A stretch of 64,000 bases of DNA from Fasciolopsis buskii (GCA_008360955.1 LUCM01008294.1:1-64000); one strand, 5' to 3'. Positions 11,239 through 23,520 are shown, counted from the first letter of the stretch. Program-made: numbers and translations. The notes: generated by a model from the sequence alone, not told the origin.

Positions 11239-11421
11239 TAGCGTTAAACAGCAAGACAAACCTCACTGACCGATGCCTTTCCCCAGAATTACACGTTTCT
11301 ATAAAAAGAGTGAATATCCAAAGCGGGCAGGGAGTGGACCGACATAGGCGTGAAAAGATAAAACGCTGCTGCAACCAATACACGAAACAGTCTAACTATA
11401 CAAAGATACATTTTAATCATT

Positions 11422-12062
11422 CTAATTGTCTAGAAAATGACAACATGATCGCCATTGTACACGGTTCACTGCAATATCCTTCAATGTCTCCAGCCAGCTA
11501 ATTGACGAATCTTTCGGACCCCAACCGCGAGGACATGAGGCACCTACTTTGCCTAGGTTCGCTGTGTATTTTCTCATGCCGCGTTGCCGCGTCATCTGTT
11601 GACCTCCATGTGGCTTCTTCCATCCATTGGGAGGAACACAAAATAGGGCACGATATGGTAGACGAGTGTTCGTGTCATACGCAAAACGTGACCCAACCAG
11701 CATAGTCTACTTAGTTTCATGCGCTGAACCAGGCTATTCTCAAGAGTAGCACTCAATACCAGATTCCTAACCTCTACGTTACTCACCCGGACACTCCATC
11801 CAATCCTGGCCATACTATGTACGCATCGATGATCGAAAAGCTCTAGCCGACGAACATCGCCCACACGCATAATCTACGTCTCACAACCGTACAACAGAAC
11901 TGAACGCACTGGAGCACAGTACACACGACCTTTTAACTTCAGTGAAATATCAGACCGACGCCACACGTGCTTCAGTCCAGCGTAAGTTTCTCGAGCCTTG
12001 GATATACGTATATTTACCTCCACTCCCGAGCCACCATCATTGGACACGCAGCATCTTTCAGG
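11422..12062 (-). pseudogene. RTE C-terminal domain after RT
   Basis: Joined over two frames, the sequence reads CCVSNDGGSGVEVNIRISKA, WRRSDISLKLKGRVYC, VRSVLLYGCET, then VRRLELFDHRCVHSMARIGW, RLCWLGHVLRM, LPYRALFCVPPNGWKKPHGG, GWGPKDSSISWLETLKDIA and WRSCCHFL before the stop at 11422. Each block is typical of the region after the RT thumb in flatworm RTE elements. A TAG at 11874-11876 sits exactly where the tryptophan of CETW is expected, so it is a TGG-to-TAG nonsense change. A frameshift lies near 11640-11680. Confidence 0.8.
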
Positions 12063-12370
12063 TCTAGAAAGATTACGATCGAAGACAAGACCTTAGTAAT
12101 TATCGGAATTAAACGAATCCCGCGATGAGTGCTGCAGTCACTACATGTACCCTTATTGAAGATGGGCACAGTCAGTGACTCGCTCCATGATAACGGGATA
12201 CGCTTTTTGTTCCAAATATCATGAAGCAAGGAGATAAGTGATTTCATCAGCACTTCTCCACCCAATTTGAAAAGAACTGGGAAAACATCGTTGGGACCGG
12301 CTGCTTTTCCCCCCTTCAGAAGCCGAATATAGGACTGCACTTGCACTTCCGTTGGAGGATCAAGTGACAC
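12063..12370 (-). pseudogene. RTE reverse transcriptase, N-terminal third
   Basis: Motifs in order are IRLLKGGKAAGPNDVFPVLF (the usual L...KA.GPD..P..LF), LLHDIWNKKRIPLSWSES, VPIFNKGTCSDCSTHRGIRL (standard PIFKKG...C.NHRGI) and a fragment FLDLKDA of motif A. Directly after this the sequence jumps to the C-terminal domain, so motifs B, C and D are missing. Confidence 0.8.
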
Positions 12371-12421
12371 CTCCCAAGGATTTGCAGTTTCAGACGTCGG
12401 ACTAAATACGTTAGCGTGTGA

Positions 12422-12993
12422 CTAGCTAAACTGATCCTTGAAATGCTCTGCCCAACGGTCCAGTGTTTCTTCTCTGCCATGGATGAGCTCTCCATTCCTA
12501 TCGCACACGACCTCACTAACCGAAGTTCGCCGCCCACCGCTGTCGCGTATAAGCTTGAACAGTCTTTGACTGTTACCTGAAGCGGCCGCTTCCTCCATCT
12601 CTTTGGCTACCTTAACCCACCAGTTTTCGCGCTCATTCTTAAGGCTTATCGTCAACTGACGCTGCAACGGCCGACGCATCTTATTCACCTCTTTACAGTT
12701 AGGGAGCTAGCGGTTTGCTCCATTAAACTTAGTGACGCTAGCGAGACCCAGCGTTTCTGATGAACGCTAGATCTAGGAGCACAGGCCACCAAATCTGCTG
12801 CCAAATGCACAGCCTGCTTAATTCGATCCCACTGCTCGTCTATATTGTTGCTCGTCGAAGTTCTTAGTCCCTCGGATAGTTTCTGTTCGCGGCTGTTGCG
12901 AACAGCCGAATCAGACAAACGTTCGACAGCCAATCGGGTTTGTGGCCTGCGTCGATGGCCACTCAGATGCAGCAAAAATCGCATTAAAACTAA
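12422..12993 (-). pseudogene. RTE endonuclease-to-RT linker
   Basis: Two adjoining minus frames give SDHELVLMRFLLHL, SNNIDEQWDRIKQAVHLAAD, then RENWWVKVAKEMEEAAASGN, RLFKLIRDSGGRRTSVSEVV and LDRWAEHFKDQFS. The last block is the conserved stretch just before the RT in these elements. The reading is nearly uninterrupted, better kept than the rest of the copy. Confidence 0.75.
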
Positions 12994-13400
12994 CTCATGG
13001 TCCGATTCGACGTACGTAGTCCAGTATGATCAACGCTTTCCTTTTGGATGTCGACTGAGCCCTCATGTCGCACTGCGCACAATCGACTGTTGACTGGGAT
13101 CCAGTTTGGAGAGCTGCTTCGTTCTTCTCACTCAAGACTATTGCTACACCGCGTTTACCCACAGCGTGAGCTGCTTCGTCTCTTGAAGTATGCAAGAAAC
13201 ATCCTAACGAGAAATTTGGCGCGGTTAGTTGAATTACTCTTCTCGAATCCTGAATTCGTGTCTCACTCACGCAGCAGAAATCAAGCGGAAATGAGTCGAC
13301 TGTCCACTGTCAGAGCCAAACACGACTGTTGGCCAGCCTGCATTAAAGTGCGTCACCGAAGGAACCGAGATTCAAAGGTTTACAAGGCTTGAGACAGTGT
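12994..13400 (-). pseudogene. RTE endonuclease, N- and C-termini fused by deletion
   Basis: Starting at the right, the frames read LNLGSFGDAL, LMQAGQQSCLALTVDS, FCCVSETRIQDS, VIQLTAPNFSLGCFLHTSRD and GVAIVLSEKNEAALQTGSQS, all typical of the first 90 residues of the APE-type endonuclease. Then, after only a few codons (KRKALIILDYVRR), comes the terminal catalytic SDH motif at 12997-13005 followed by ELV. Roughly the central half of the domain is gone. Frameshifts occur before FCCVSET and before SDH. Confidence 0.75.
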
Positions 13401-15190
13401 GAGCTAACAGACTGAAAACCACCTACTGCACTACTTGATAATGAGCCGTTGCGAGTATCGGGTGTGATCGGTGGAGATACTGTGGGTAGGCAGAAAACGC
13501 TACCAGATTGGGTTGGAGACAGAAGAGACAGGTTGAATAAAAGAGAGGGAACTCTAAGCAGTAGCATACTTATCACTACTCACCCCACCTGCGCTCGATG
13601 CAATGGGTAGCGCAGTCCTGATTATCCTGCGCGACGACCGATGCAATATGGAATTATTTGTGGGCGTGTAAAAATTTCCGATATATAAGTGAATATTAAT
13701 TTTTTTTGGTTGAACTCCTACTAAGATCTGCACGAAGTCCCATTTTCTTGAGTCACTTTTTGCAGAAGTAGGCAGATTGCACGGAGTGTGGCAATCCATC
13801 AGCCGGCTCAGAAAACATTCAGTACGGCTTCCGGGAACTTCGGACGGATTCGATGCTTCATGCTTTTGGTATTTTCGGACACAAAGATCAATACTGAAGA
13901 GGAATCAGTTGACCTCCTGAGTGCTTTGTCCTGCTTTTGGGAATCTATAACGACATGAAATTTGCATGCATTCGTTTTGTTCCGGTTCGGCAATATTCAT
14001 CGTACTCGAACCCTCTCATGACGCTTGACTGAGGACTCCAACACTTGCTGTAACCAGTGGGTAGCGAATAGCATACCAGTCGCCGGTTGTTAGGCTTCTG
14101 TACAGGTGCTACAATTGTAACGTAACCATTCTTCAGCGCAAAACCGTTATCATATGCTTAACAACGCACACACTGGAGCTTCTGAGGTGGCGTCCCACGA
14201 ATGGCTGCCCACTGAAATGATTCGTGTCAGATTTCTGAGTCAAAGTTGTAAGTCCATGGTTCATCACCGCTGGGATATCCGAAACCTAACTCGAATTACC
14301 ACCTTGGAGTATAGTAGGTGCGATGCAGAACCAAGTCCTTTCAGTTGCTTTCTGGCTGTCATTAAGTTTGAGGAACTCAATGTGTGCAAACCTTTCTCAG
14401 ACCGGCCATCTCATGCAAAGTTACAATGGCATTCATAAACACAAACTCTATTAAAGGTGATCGAATATTCTTTGATCTGAGAACGTTTTCTCGCGGTCAT
14501 TCGGTTGCGAATTTCCCTCGATAAAGATTATCCCCGTAGACCTAAACGTTGACCTATGACAACGTCTGTCAACTAAACTTCGATATCGGCATTTTGATCC
14601 ACACAATGACTTTTCCAGCATTATCACATTCAGTCGTGCATCTCGCTCCATCTTGGCTTGAATGAAAACAATTTTATTCTAGGCGGGGTCTCGCGTAGGT
14701 CAACTAAGGCGTGTTTCATCATCAACGGAAAACCTAGAATACCGAAAAAACACTAGAAATTGGGTCTGTTAAGGGACCATCGGCATCGTCGTCATCATCA
14801 TATGCGGAATGTCAGCTTAAACTACTTTTTCCCGTTCCAGATAATCATGCTGTCTTGAGGTGATGCTGACCGAATTTTATCCTCACTGTCCGTGTAGAAT
14901 GATTCACATGTGTTATGTGGAGTACTAGACTGCGGTGTTCATATTGGGTTCCGTAAGATGAAGTCACTTAATTGCACTCAGAATGAATTGTCATTCACAA
15001 TTTTCTTGTTAGTTTATCGAAATTTAATCTTTGCATCACTTATCTCCGAGGGAGAATGATTGAATACGCCAGGTATTTGTTTGTGTTTGAAATGTTTCTT
15101 TTGCGTCCTAGAAAAATGAGACTAGGAATGTCTTGAGTGTGCTGTCTTTCAAAAAATTGTTGATGATACTAGCAAGGCGAAAAGCATCAC
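13401..15190. other. Non-coding stretch, nothing identified
   Basis: The right part of the RTE copy may extend into the first 200 bases. No other repeat was identified; minor CATC/GTC repeats lie near 14775-14805. Confidence 0.3.
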
Positions 15191-15194
15191 GCCG

Positions 15195-15500
15195 TTGTGT
15201 TTCCCTTGATTTTGGTCAGTCGACATACTTTACGCATGAGTTTAATGTAAGAAGCATGCTCCGTGGTCAGTAGGGCCCACTGCAAGGGGAGGATGAAAAA
15301 AGGACAATTATGTCCCTGAAACCATATGAGGTTCCAGTAGGTGAAGCATGGTAACGAGACGGGTGAAAGCGAACTGCTGTCTGCCGCCAAAGTGACCGGC
15401 GGATCTGGGACCCGAACCTCCGACCTTTTTGGAGTGATGGGTATTTCTTTTCCGTTAGCAGGTCCCTAAACGATCCCACGTTCGCTGACGGTCCATAGCC
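15195..15500 (-). mobile_element. SINE-C copy 1 (tRNA-derived)
   Basis: On the minus strand there is a tRNA-like head with box B GGAGGTTCGGGTCCCAGATC, followed by CGCCGGTCACTTTGGCGGC and a body that aligns with the element at the right end of the window. The shared part starts in box B and continues for about 90 bases. Confidence 0.6.
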
Positions 15501-16409
15501 ATTTTTCTGTTGGCGCAACCTCATACGGGGAGATCATACAGACAAATCCGTACGGCTTCCGATGAGTGCACAATATGACGTCTTCCCAGTCGTGATAGAA
15601 TGATGCGAAGTCTCGAGAAATGAGTATCTGGAGACTGGTTAAGGTGTAGACTCGTCGTCGTTCTTCGAGACCACACTATTCGTAAATTAAAAATAACCTT
15701 CTTCACCAATTGGTGTTAGGCAGCCAGGCTAGAGGAGATGGGTTTGTACTTCATCGACAACTTACCCAAGCTGGCCAACGACCATTTTCTTCACGTTTTT
15801 GTCAATTGAAGTCAATTCTCTAGGTTCCCGAAAGTAATTCTGGGGGTGAAGTCGTTGCTTGTAATAGCCGTCAAGGAATCAGTTTTTGATGAGTTGAACT
15901 GTCGCTGTTAAGGTGAAACTTACTTTGGGCCGGACTGTTTTTTATATTGTGGCGATGACGCAGCATAAAATTTGAAACCAAATGTAGTCGAAAATCGTCC
16001 ATATGATATATGCGTACATGAATATATGCAAGATAATATCATCTGACGCATGCGAAAGAGATAAATCTCCCCAAATATGGTTCATCCGCGACTAACATAC
16101 GTGAGTATTCGCTCACAATACGAGAACGGAATCGGAAAAACTGGTGAATACTCGGTTGACATTCCGTCGGAAGGGACTCATTTTCGGCTCAGTCCCATTT
16201 TTTGCACTGATATGCTCTTGTTTTGACTATCACATCACAGCACCGAAGTTGAAAAATAAAACCGATGGGAGATAAAATAAATTTCCACCATAAAGAAACA
16301 TCCAGAACACGAAAATGCCAGTCTCATGCCATTCAATATACGGATTCGCAAACGCAAATCCTGGACTATGAGACACAATCTCCAGGGAACAGTCGATTAG
16401 TCACGTTCT
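15501..16409. other. Non-coding stretch, nothing identified
   Basis: No coding signal or repeat partner was seen. Confidence 0.3.
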
Positions 16410-16640
16410 TCATACCATTCTAGGAGGTTCTGTTCGCTGATCAAACTTAGTAAAAGATCGACGACATCGTCTACAGTTAACACTTACAAAACTACCGTAT
16501 ATTTCTACACATGTCATGGAGTGACCACCTCGGCCCACTTTCCACCATCTATTTCTCTCGAACACACACAGTGAAGCAGGTTGTACATACGTGCGAGTAA
16601 CATGTGACCCGGTTACGTAGCATTCTTCTACGGCCAAGGG
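16410..16640 (-). pseudogene. RTE reverse transcriptase C-terminal relic
   Basis: The minus frame encodes GSHVTRTYVQPASLCVFE and RWWKVGRGGHSMTC, which fit the block LGHVLRM...R.P.RALF..GWKK.RGGQ.MTW that follows the RT in RTE elements. The spacing between the two blocks is right. The following residues match no better than chance. No other part of the element lies beside it, so it is a small 5'-truncated copy or the remains of one. Confidence 0.6.
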
Positions 16641-18649
16641 TCCGTTAGTCGCCTTGTACTACAGATGCGATGCGGATTGTCCCAGTTATTGCACGTACAC
16701 AGTGAGCTAATTAAAGTAAAGTCTTTTCTGGATCTGATGTACATGCAAGTTATTTGAAAGCATCATTTGCTGGCATTCACCTGGTGTTTCCGAATTAAAA
16801 GATTTCCTGGTGGCATAGAACACTGGATCCTTCAAAGATCAACTAATCACTATCAATTAATTCCACTGTACTCGAACTACGATAGTAGAACATCAAAAAT
16901 ATGAACTGGACCGTTCATGGTGTCGAAGTAAACCTCATAGCAAATGTCTGGAATCTGTTATCTGTGCGTGTATATGCACAAGACTGGTTATGGTATGCGA
17001 ATTGTGATTTGTCTGATTCAGTAAAAAGCGAAAATTCACGCTAACATCATGAGAATTACGGAATGAAGTTCATCGTCGTTTAACCAGGTGGTTGTTTTTA
17101 TTTCTGTTTCAGAAGAGGTTGATCGCATTTCACACTACTCCGGTACATTGTTCAGGACTAACAGACTGGACTGAGGCACGTCTGAATTTCGATTGTGTAT
17201 TCTATACGGCAGTAAATTGACTAACTAACGGGCCTGATTTCAAAATCCTTGTTTGCTCAGTACCACAAAAGTGTCAAAAAGATGGGATGGATCGAAGGCA
17301 TTTCGTGTTTCACACGACATTTTAGTACTGCTCTCGGAAAGCATGACTTTACAGTAAAGGGGCATAAAAAGAAACGAACAAACCGCAAATCTAATTTCAG
17401 AAAGAGGCAATCCAGCTATATTCGCCCCCATGTATCACAATTCACCTGGCGGCTGCCTTGTTTGAGGACTGATCAACGCTCTGTTTACCTTGAGCGTTAG
17501 CTGACGCGTGAATCAGTTGTGGAATTGAGACAGATTTCTGCTAGGGTTTTAAAGGACTATTCAAACTTCACACCTGATGCATACGTCAGCTAACACTTAC
17601 GGAGATTGAACGGTTGGCGAGTCATCGTTGAACGATCCCAGAAATTAAACACACTCTTCTCTACACGATAAATAAAAACAGAAGATAATACGAAGAACAG
17701 ACTGATAACAAAAAAATCACTATCACCAAACTCCTACGATATTTCTGGATAAACCCTCTTTTTGTCAATTTCGTTAGGCCTCAGGCAAATTAGAAAACTG
17801 GAGATTAAGTTGAAATTACGTCACACCATATGTTCATGCACGACTGCTTCACTGTTTGGACGTGCAATTATGTACGTAGGAGTTGCATAAACTTCTCACT
17901 TCACGTCAGGAATGAAACTAGCTCAGCATCAACCAGCCCCCGGGCATTTTAACGACTTGAACAATGGTAAGGAAGTTAAGGCCCGTGAAATTCTCAGTCA
18001 GTCAACTCAGAGTGCAACTTCTGGCAAACACGTTGCACTTATCCAATCATTCACCTGCGACTGTATTGCAGACGTACAAAAAATCTTTATAACCGGATAA
18101 CATGAGCTGCTCAATTTAGTCCGGTTTTGCTAGAAAATCACACCAAATGACAGCCCAAACCAGACTTTGATCTCCAACGGGTCGATACATTTCGTCTATA
18201 CATGTCGGACGATCGAGCAGGTAGGCAGTCAGAACCGAACACTTCAATCGATGCACGATTGATATACCTGACAAATGTGACCCGAATTTCACACTATGAG
18301 AAAACAAACACGTTTGGTTATCTCAAGTGGATGAGGATAACTAAACTCATTTACTCTTCTGTGGTGATTCCTGAGTCGATAATTCGAGTGATCTCGTGCT
18401 TTTTTACAACTGGCCACAGTCCATTTCGATATGCACTGTAGAATTCCCATCTGATTTAGTCTGTCGAATCATTTGTAATTACTTTGTTTAGGCTAAAGTT
18501 ATTTTCAAGTATTAATCTGCAGAATGATGCCTTCAATAACCCGGTTTGGTCGTACTTGTATCAAGTTGGTGAAAGCTTCCAAATTCGTTTTTCTAAGAAT
18601 CATGTGTGTTCCAAATAATTTGTCATGCATTGTGAACATCCAAATTGCC
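16641..18649. other. Non-coding stretch with a possible exon at 17268
   Basis: A frame following the acceptor GTTTGCTCAG reads YHKSVKKMGWIEGISCFTRH and then a lysine/arginine-rich run to a stop at 17500. It matches no family known to me. Confidence 0.2.
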
Positions 18650-18815
18650 ATTGGAAATCACGGAAGCGGTGCGCAGCTGTTTCATCCTTGTTAGGAATCA
18701 TCAGCAGTTCATATCCATCGCACCAGAACCGGGACACGAACCTGGGACCAACAATTGTGCGTCAAACATCTTGGTCATTAGGCTAACCGGGCTGATTCTC
18801 ACTGATTCATTAAAT
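18650..18815 (-). mobile_element. SINE-B copy (tRNA-derived)
   Basis: On the minus strand the head reads CGGTTAGCCTAATGACCAAG (box A region) and GGTCCCAGGTTCGTGTCCCG (box B), then GGTGCGATGGATATGAACTG and GATTCCTAACAAGGATGAAA. The head and first body part align with 48530-48665 and the later body with 2130-2300. Confidence 0.7.
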
Positions 18816-20239
18816 ATCAACACCACATGTTATAGCACCAGTATCCGTTACTAAATGTTGCATGCCGCAGACTTTTAAGCTCGCCAGAGCAACGACTCAC
18901 AGGTGAAGGCTTACTTCGCTGTGAGAGGTGAAGGCATCGACGCAGAGTCGTACAGAGCTTTGCGACCTGATAGTTTGCAGTGATAGAAGATCTGGTAGCA
19001 TTTTCCAAATGATTCTTCATGCATGACAAATCAGCTTGTATTGCAAATGGATGAATGTTAGGTGTTATTAGAATTCCCCAGTTCAGATGAATAATAGGGG
19101 AGTGGAGTTTCACTCCCAATACGATCGTAATTTCATTTGAAGTTTACTTAAATTCTTCTAAACCGATTACAAAGTGGAGTCAAGCTATTAGTGTTTATCT
19201 TATCTAAACAAAAAACCACGGGAACAAAATCTTAAATATTTTCTTCTAAATGATGTCCATATCGGCTTCTTTACTTCACTTGTTAGTCGGTTCAGAAAGA
19301 TCTTAAAAGATTCACTTGAAATTACAACCGGTTCCGTTGAAGTTGACGAAGTAGGGGAAATCCAAATAGTTGTTTGGTCGTATTATTCTTTCGTTAAGTT
19401 GCACAAATTTTCCGATGAAAATTTGAATTCTCATCCCCATGACTTCGTCTAAATCGAAATGTTCCCTTTACATGTATGTATGAAAGCTATTTATCTTCCA
19501 GGATGGGATACGGGCTACAATAGAGCATACTTCTTCGAGTGTTTTATTTTCAAATCAGTACAGTCATAGTTGCGTAAGTGGTACGAAGAAGTAGCAAAAC
19601 AAAGAAAGGAACACCGTCCTCGCTGGCCTATCCGCGGTGACAGTACTGCTTTGCTGAGCTCCACTGTTGCGCACTCGATCGAAGCCGTTCACTCGATTAA
19701 TTTTTCGTCAAATCAGGATAATTACGACTGTGTATTCCGTGTGCTAGTTATTACGGTGTTCTTCCCCTTTCCCTCTTGGGATCCCTGCGTCCGTCCGGTT
19801 CGTTCATTCTTAACGTGCAACATATTGGGAAAGGCAGTGGTCAATGGGTCTCGCCTTGCTATGAAATACTGAAAGATGACGCTGATGATAATGATATCCT
19901 GTCCCCCTTTATGTCGCCGAACGAGTATCCAAGGCTTCGAGATGGGCCACAGGCACAAAACGATAATTAATTCAAGCGTCCGCTTCGAGTGAAAAACAGC
20001 CGATGGTAATAAGCGTAAATATGCCGACTGTGCAGTCTAGAGACTACTAATTGCGTAATTCCTGTAGTCATGTTGGGTAAAATTAAACTTATCTGCGAGG
20101 CTCTCGTCATCCTATCATCTCCTTCAGCTAACCGAGCAGGCCCATTTTACCATTTCTGCCTAGTCATCTGAATGAGTTCAACTTCTGGTAGAGGTGTTAT
20201 TGTATTTGTTTGAGATGGAAAAAACCATGGGCTTACAGA
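18816..20239. other. Non-coding stretch with a possible 3' exon
   Basis: After CTAG near 19746 an open + frame runs to TAA at 19970. It reads YYGVLPLSLLGSL, then ILNVQHIGKGSGQWVSPCYE and an acidic tail with DDADDND. It could be the last exon of an unidentified membrane protein; there is no family match from memory. Confidence 0.2.
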
Positions 20240-20412
20240 TCGCTGGCGGTGGTCAAACGTATAAGGTCGTGGCATTTGGACGTGAAGGTCGCGGATTCAA
20301 ATCCTCCCACCGCCAATTAACTTCCCCACTTGGCAGCCCTCTGCTGGCCGCGGCCCCTTCCTGAAAAATGGTGTGCACTATTGTTTCATTAATAGAAGGA
20401 ATTAAAGTTAAA
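20240..20412 (+). mobile_element. SINE-A copy 3 (tRNA-derived, full length)
   Basis: Head with GTCAAACGTATAAGGTCGTG and box B GCGGATTCAAATCCTCCC, body AACTTCCCCACTTGGCAGCC and CTCTGCTGGCCGCGG, then GAAAAATGGTGTGCACTATT and tail AATAGAAGGAATTAAAG. It is among the most complete copies in the window. Confidence 0.9.
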
Positions 20413-20929
20413 AACTACTTTCTTCCTCTTAGATCTTACGTTTGTTCTAGAACGGCAAAACTTTGAACACTTGTCACGTGGCTTACTCATTTCCTACAAT
20501 CGTAAGGCGAATTGACTTAACATGCACTTGTGCCAGACTCTAAGTGGTTTTCCGACTGGCGCAGATGGATGGTGAAGACAGCGACACCTCAAGAAGTGCG
20601 AACCTTAATGTGTTTGATTGATCGTTCTTCATACTGCGCCTATCACTCACAGACTTCATGTTAACTTGTCTGCCTTGCACTTCAGAATCACCAGAATCGA
20701 ACTTTACTCTCATTAGAGTTCATCGATGGTGCATATCTTCAGTTGTACCCGAAGAGCATACCCGGGCCTTTCAAGTAAAAGGGGCATATGGAGAGAATCT
20801 AACTTGGTGAGAGGAATTCAATTGGAGTTAAAAGAATACCTGATATGTCTCGCTTCAAGGCTGTTGGACACTACTGCATGCATTGAGGATGAAATACAAA
20901 CGAACGTAACTCAGAACTTTTTAGTATCG

Positions 20930-21012
20930 TACATGAGAACTATTAGTGCAGTGGTAAAACACTCCCTGAAGATGAAAGACCCGGATTCAAACTCCGAGTA
21001 CGATAGCGGATG
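20930..21012 (+). mobile_element. tRNA-like SINE head, family uncertain
   Basis: TTAGTGCAGTGGTAAAACAC resembles a box A and GACCCGGATTCAAACTCCGA a box B, at near-tRNA spacing. It does not fold into a normal tRNA acceptor arm, and the downstream body matches none of families A to C. Confidence 0.4.
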
Positions 21013-22734
21013 TGCACAATCAATAAGCTCAAACGAGAGCGAAAATGGAGTTTAATATCTCATGACTGTGAAGTCGGTCACATGACCTGGGGTTTGTGCT
21101 TGAAGGGTATAATCCGAAAGATAGTCAGTAAGGCACTATGCCTAATAGAGTGTAATGTATGTACAAAATATAATGCTCTTTACTCGTAAATATTGACATG
21201 AAACGTGACGGCACATTAGTAATAATGGATTTCGTTAGTGTTAATTCTGATTCCATGCATTTCCGGACTGTTACTGTCTTCATTGTGTACTCAATGCGTA
21301 GAGATTCGTGATCCTAGTGTACACAACTCGCCATGACCTCTCGGCCACCTCCTACTAGTCTTCCGAGGCACCGAATGCATTAGTACGTAGCAATGTAAAA
21401 AAAGTCCCTCATAGACTAACTACAGTATGAAACTTTCTGGTCTTGATATAAAATGAAATGGACTAGGTGGCCTGATATGTCAGTTCAAGCCATCAGAGCA
21501 AACGTCTTGTTATTTATCCCAAGGTCAACTGATAGGGACCTTTTCTAGTCGCATGGCAACAAACCTAACTTCAGTGTTTCCGTTGTCTGCCCATTTGATA
21601 GTAAGAAAAATGAAACAAACGATCCTCTCTAACCCATACTAATGTAGTCCTTTTTCCACTTTGCATGTTGTACATTCGCTGGTTGTCGCCAAGCCAATGT
21701 TGAGGTGGTATCGATTCATCTAGAATTCCCATACTGAACCTTTCGTATTACTGGGCGTAATTATTTGCCAATGGCTTTTTCGCTTCAAGTAGTGTCTTCC
21801 TTATCGGATTGCAGGATTCGTTGGACTAAATGATAGTTACAATTCAATTCTTTTATCTACTTGGTGGTTTTTAAATAGAAAATGTCGAAGAGCATTTTCT
21901 TCAATCGCCTAACACATAGATTGAGATTCAGAACACTCGAACTCCAGGGCTCTTGTTAGCCAATTGAAAAATGTTCTTAGCACTTCGTCTTTCGGATTTT
22001 TCATGCTCATTTTTTTGTTTTTCCCAAGGTAGGTTGAGAGGAATGAATCAGCTATGTTCCTATCAGTGTCTGAGTAGTTCATCGTTTCTGTGATATGTCT
22101 CCTGGGCATGCAGTGTCCCGGCAGACTAACTGCAAATAGTCGGAAAAGAATGACACGGCGTGTACGTGGCAGTTAGAAGTCTTTTCACTCGTAGAACAAA
22201 GCAAAGAAAAACAAGCACCGTAACATGCAGAGATGTAAAAAGTCTGGAATACCTTTTTACTGTACTTCAATATCAGTAATGACAAATAAAAGACTTTATA
22301 TTTCCTGAAATCCACTAATTTCCATCATCCTTCATTAGAGTAGCCTCAAAATTTTCCGGAACTCGTTGAAAGCTTTGTGTATCCACTTTTTCGATTTCCG
22401 TTCTAGTAAGTTTGCTGCACTACAAAAGTTCAAAACTTCAAAGTTCACGACCAGAAAGAGACACAGATCTACGAAAAACATTTGGAGAAATCGGGTATCG
22501 GTAAAAGCATTTTGCGCGTTCTGTGTTTGTCTGCAATCCGCATTTTGAGGCCAGAATTGGTATTAGTCTTTGATTCATAACAAGCGTCGCAGTTTTAAAT
22601 TTCAGGATTTCATTGGTGAAACTAAAATTATCTTTGGAACACTTCAGAGCAGGACCTGCCGATCATTTGGGAAGTCGATAGAAACAAAATTAATAACGAG
22701 TTCCTTTTTGCAAACAATTCTGCTATAAAATTTA
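21013..22734. other. Non-coding stretch, nothing identified
   Basis: No coding frame with recognised motifs and no repeat copies were seen. Confidence 0.3.
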
Positions 22735-22753
22735 GCCTCGAGAAACGTTATCC

Positions 22754-23339
22754 ATGGTAACCGAAACGTCGACAGTTCTAAGGTGTAACCTAAACGTCCA
22801 GTTTTCCTTCAACAGCAAAGTGTACCGACAGACGGATGGAGCCGCAATGGAACCGCCTTTGGAACCCATAATTGCCGAAGTATTCCTCATCGAGCGAGAA
22901 AATGGTGCACCTCAGAACGCCCTAGGAGAAGTAACGATTTACTAACGATACATAGACGGCATATTCATATTTGAAGACCACAATACGCACATAAAACACT
23001 GGTGGATAAGTGTAACGATACTCACACTCCACTTAGTTTTACACCATAACTAGAATGGGGAAGGTCACTCCAGTTTCTGGATATGAAACTCACGAAGACA
23101 GCTTACAGAAAGCTTATATGTTGTGTATGGTAAGTCAACATGAACAGGGCAGTGCACCCATTTTTTCGGCTTTGTTCCTCTCAAAAATAAACAAAACCTA
23201 TTCCGGTCGTCAGCATCTCATGTATGGAATATTTGCTCCGAAGCACTGTTGGAGGAGAAATCAAATCAGATCGTACTAGACAGATATTCCTTAAGAATAT
23301 GCAGGAAGTACTCAAGAAAACGTTGATATTGACAGCCTA
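22754..23339 (+). pseudogene. Penelope-like reverse transcriptase, C-terminal part
   Basis: LRCNLNVQFSFNSKVYRQTD is followed by GAAMEPPLEPIIAEVFL, which corresponds to the family block GVAMGSPLGP.LA..F. Then an in-frame TAA comes just before RYIDGIFIF at 22946-22972: the catalytic YIDD has become YIDG, so the second metal-binding aspartate is lost. In a shifted frame LEWGRSLQFLDMKLTKTAYR matches the F.FLD..(L/I) block, and EIKSDRTRQIFLKNMQEVL matches the downstream helix region. Stops and frameshifts show it is dead. Confidence 0.8.
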
Positions 23340-23520
23340 AAAGAAAGAACTTCACATTCAACTTTATTTCAGAAGCCATAGTAAGCGTGAACTACCAGCT
23401 GGGTGCCTGAGAAATGCAGTCGCACACAATTTTCCAGCCACCAGACAATGTGAATGCTTCAGAAATTGTTCTGTGATTTACACGAATCTTAAAGGCAAAC
23501 CACCTGTCATTTCCTGATCT

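Larger units (their letters stand above)
11239..13400 (-). mobile_element. RTE/APE non-LTR retrotransposon, internally deleted copy
   Basis: On the minus strand the element has, in order, an endonuclease N-terminus, an endonuclease C-terminus, the EN-RT linker, the first third of the reverse transcriptase and the C-terminal domain, then a short 3' UTR and a triplet-repeat tail. The middle of the endonuclease and the RT motifs B to E, including the YADD box, are absent. The two gaps join recognisable blocks directly, so they look like internal deletions and not 5' truncation. The left end is set by the tail; the right end is uncertain because the 5' UTR is not recognisable. Confidence 0.8.

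Noticed and set aside
20240..20320. A possible genuine tRNA gene
   Set aside because: Box A and B are present but there is no matching acceptor arm, and the sequence continues into the SINE-A body.
22738..22773. CGAGAAACG, a GTTAYC-type stem and CCGAAACG at the edge of the Penelope-like RT
   Set aside because: It lies where the RT coding sequence is expected to continue, so it is more likely decayed coding sequence than a ribozyme.
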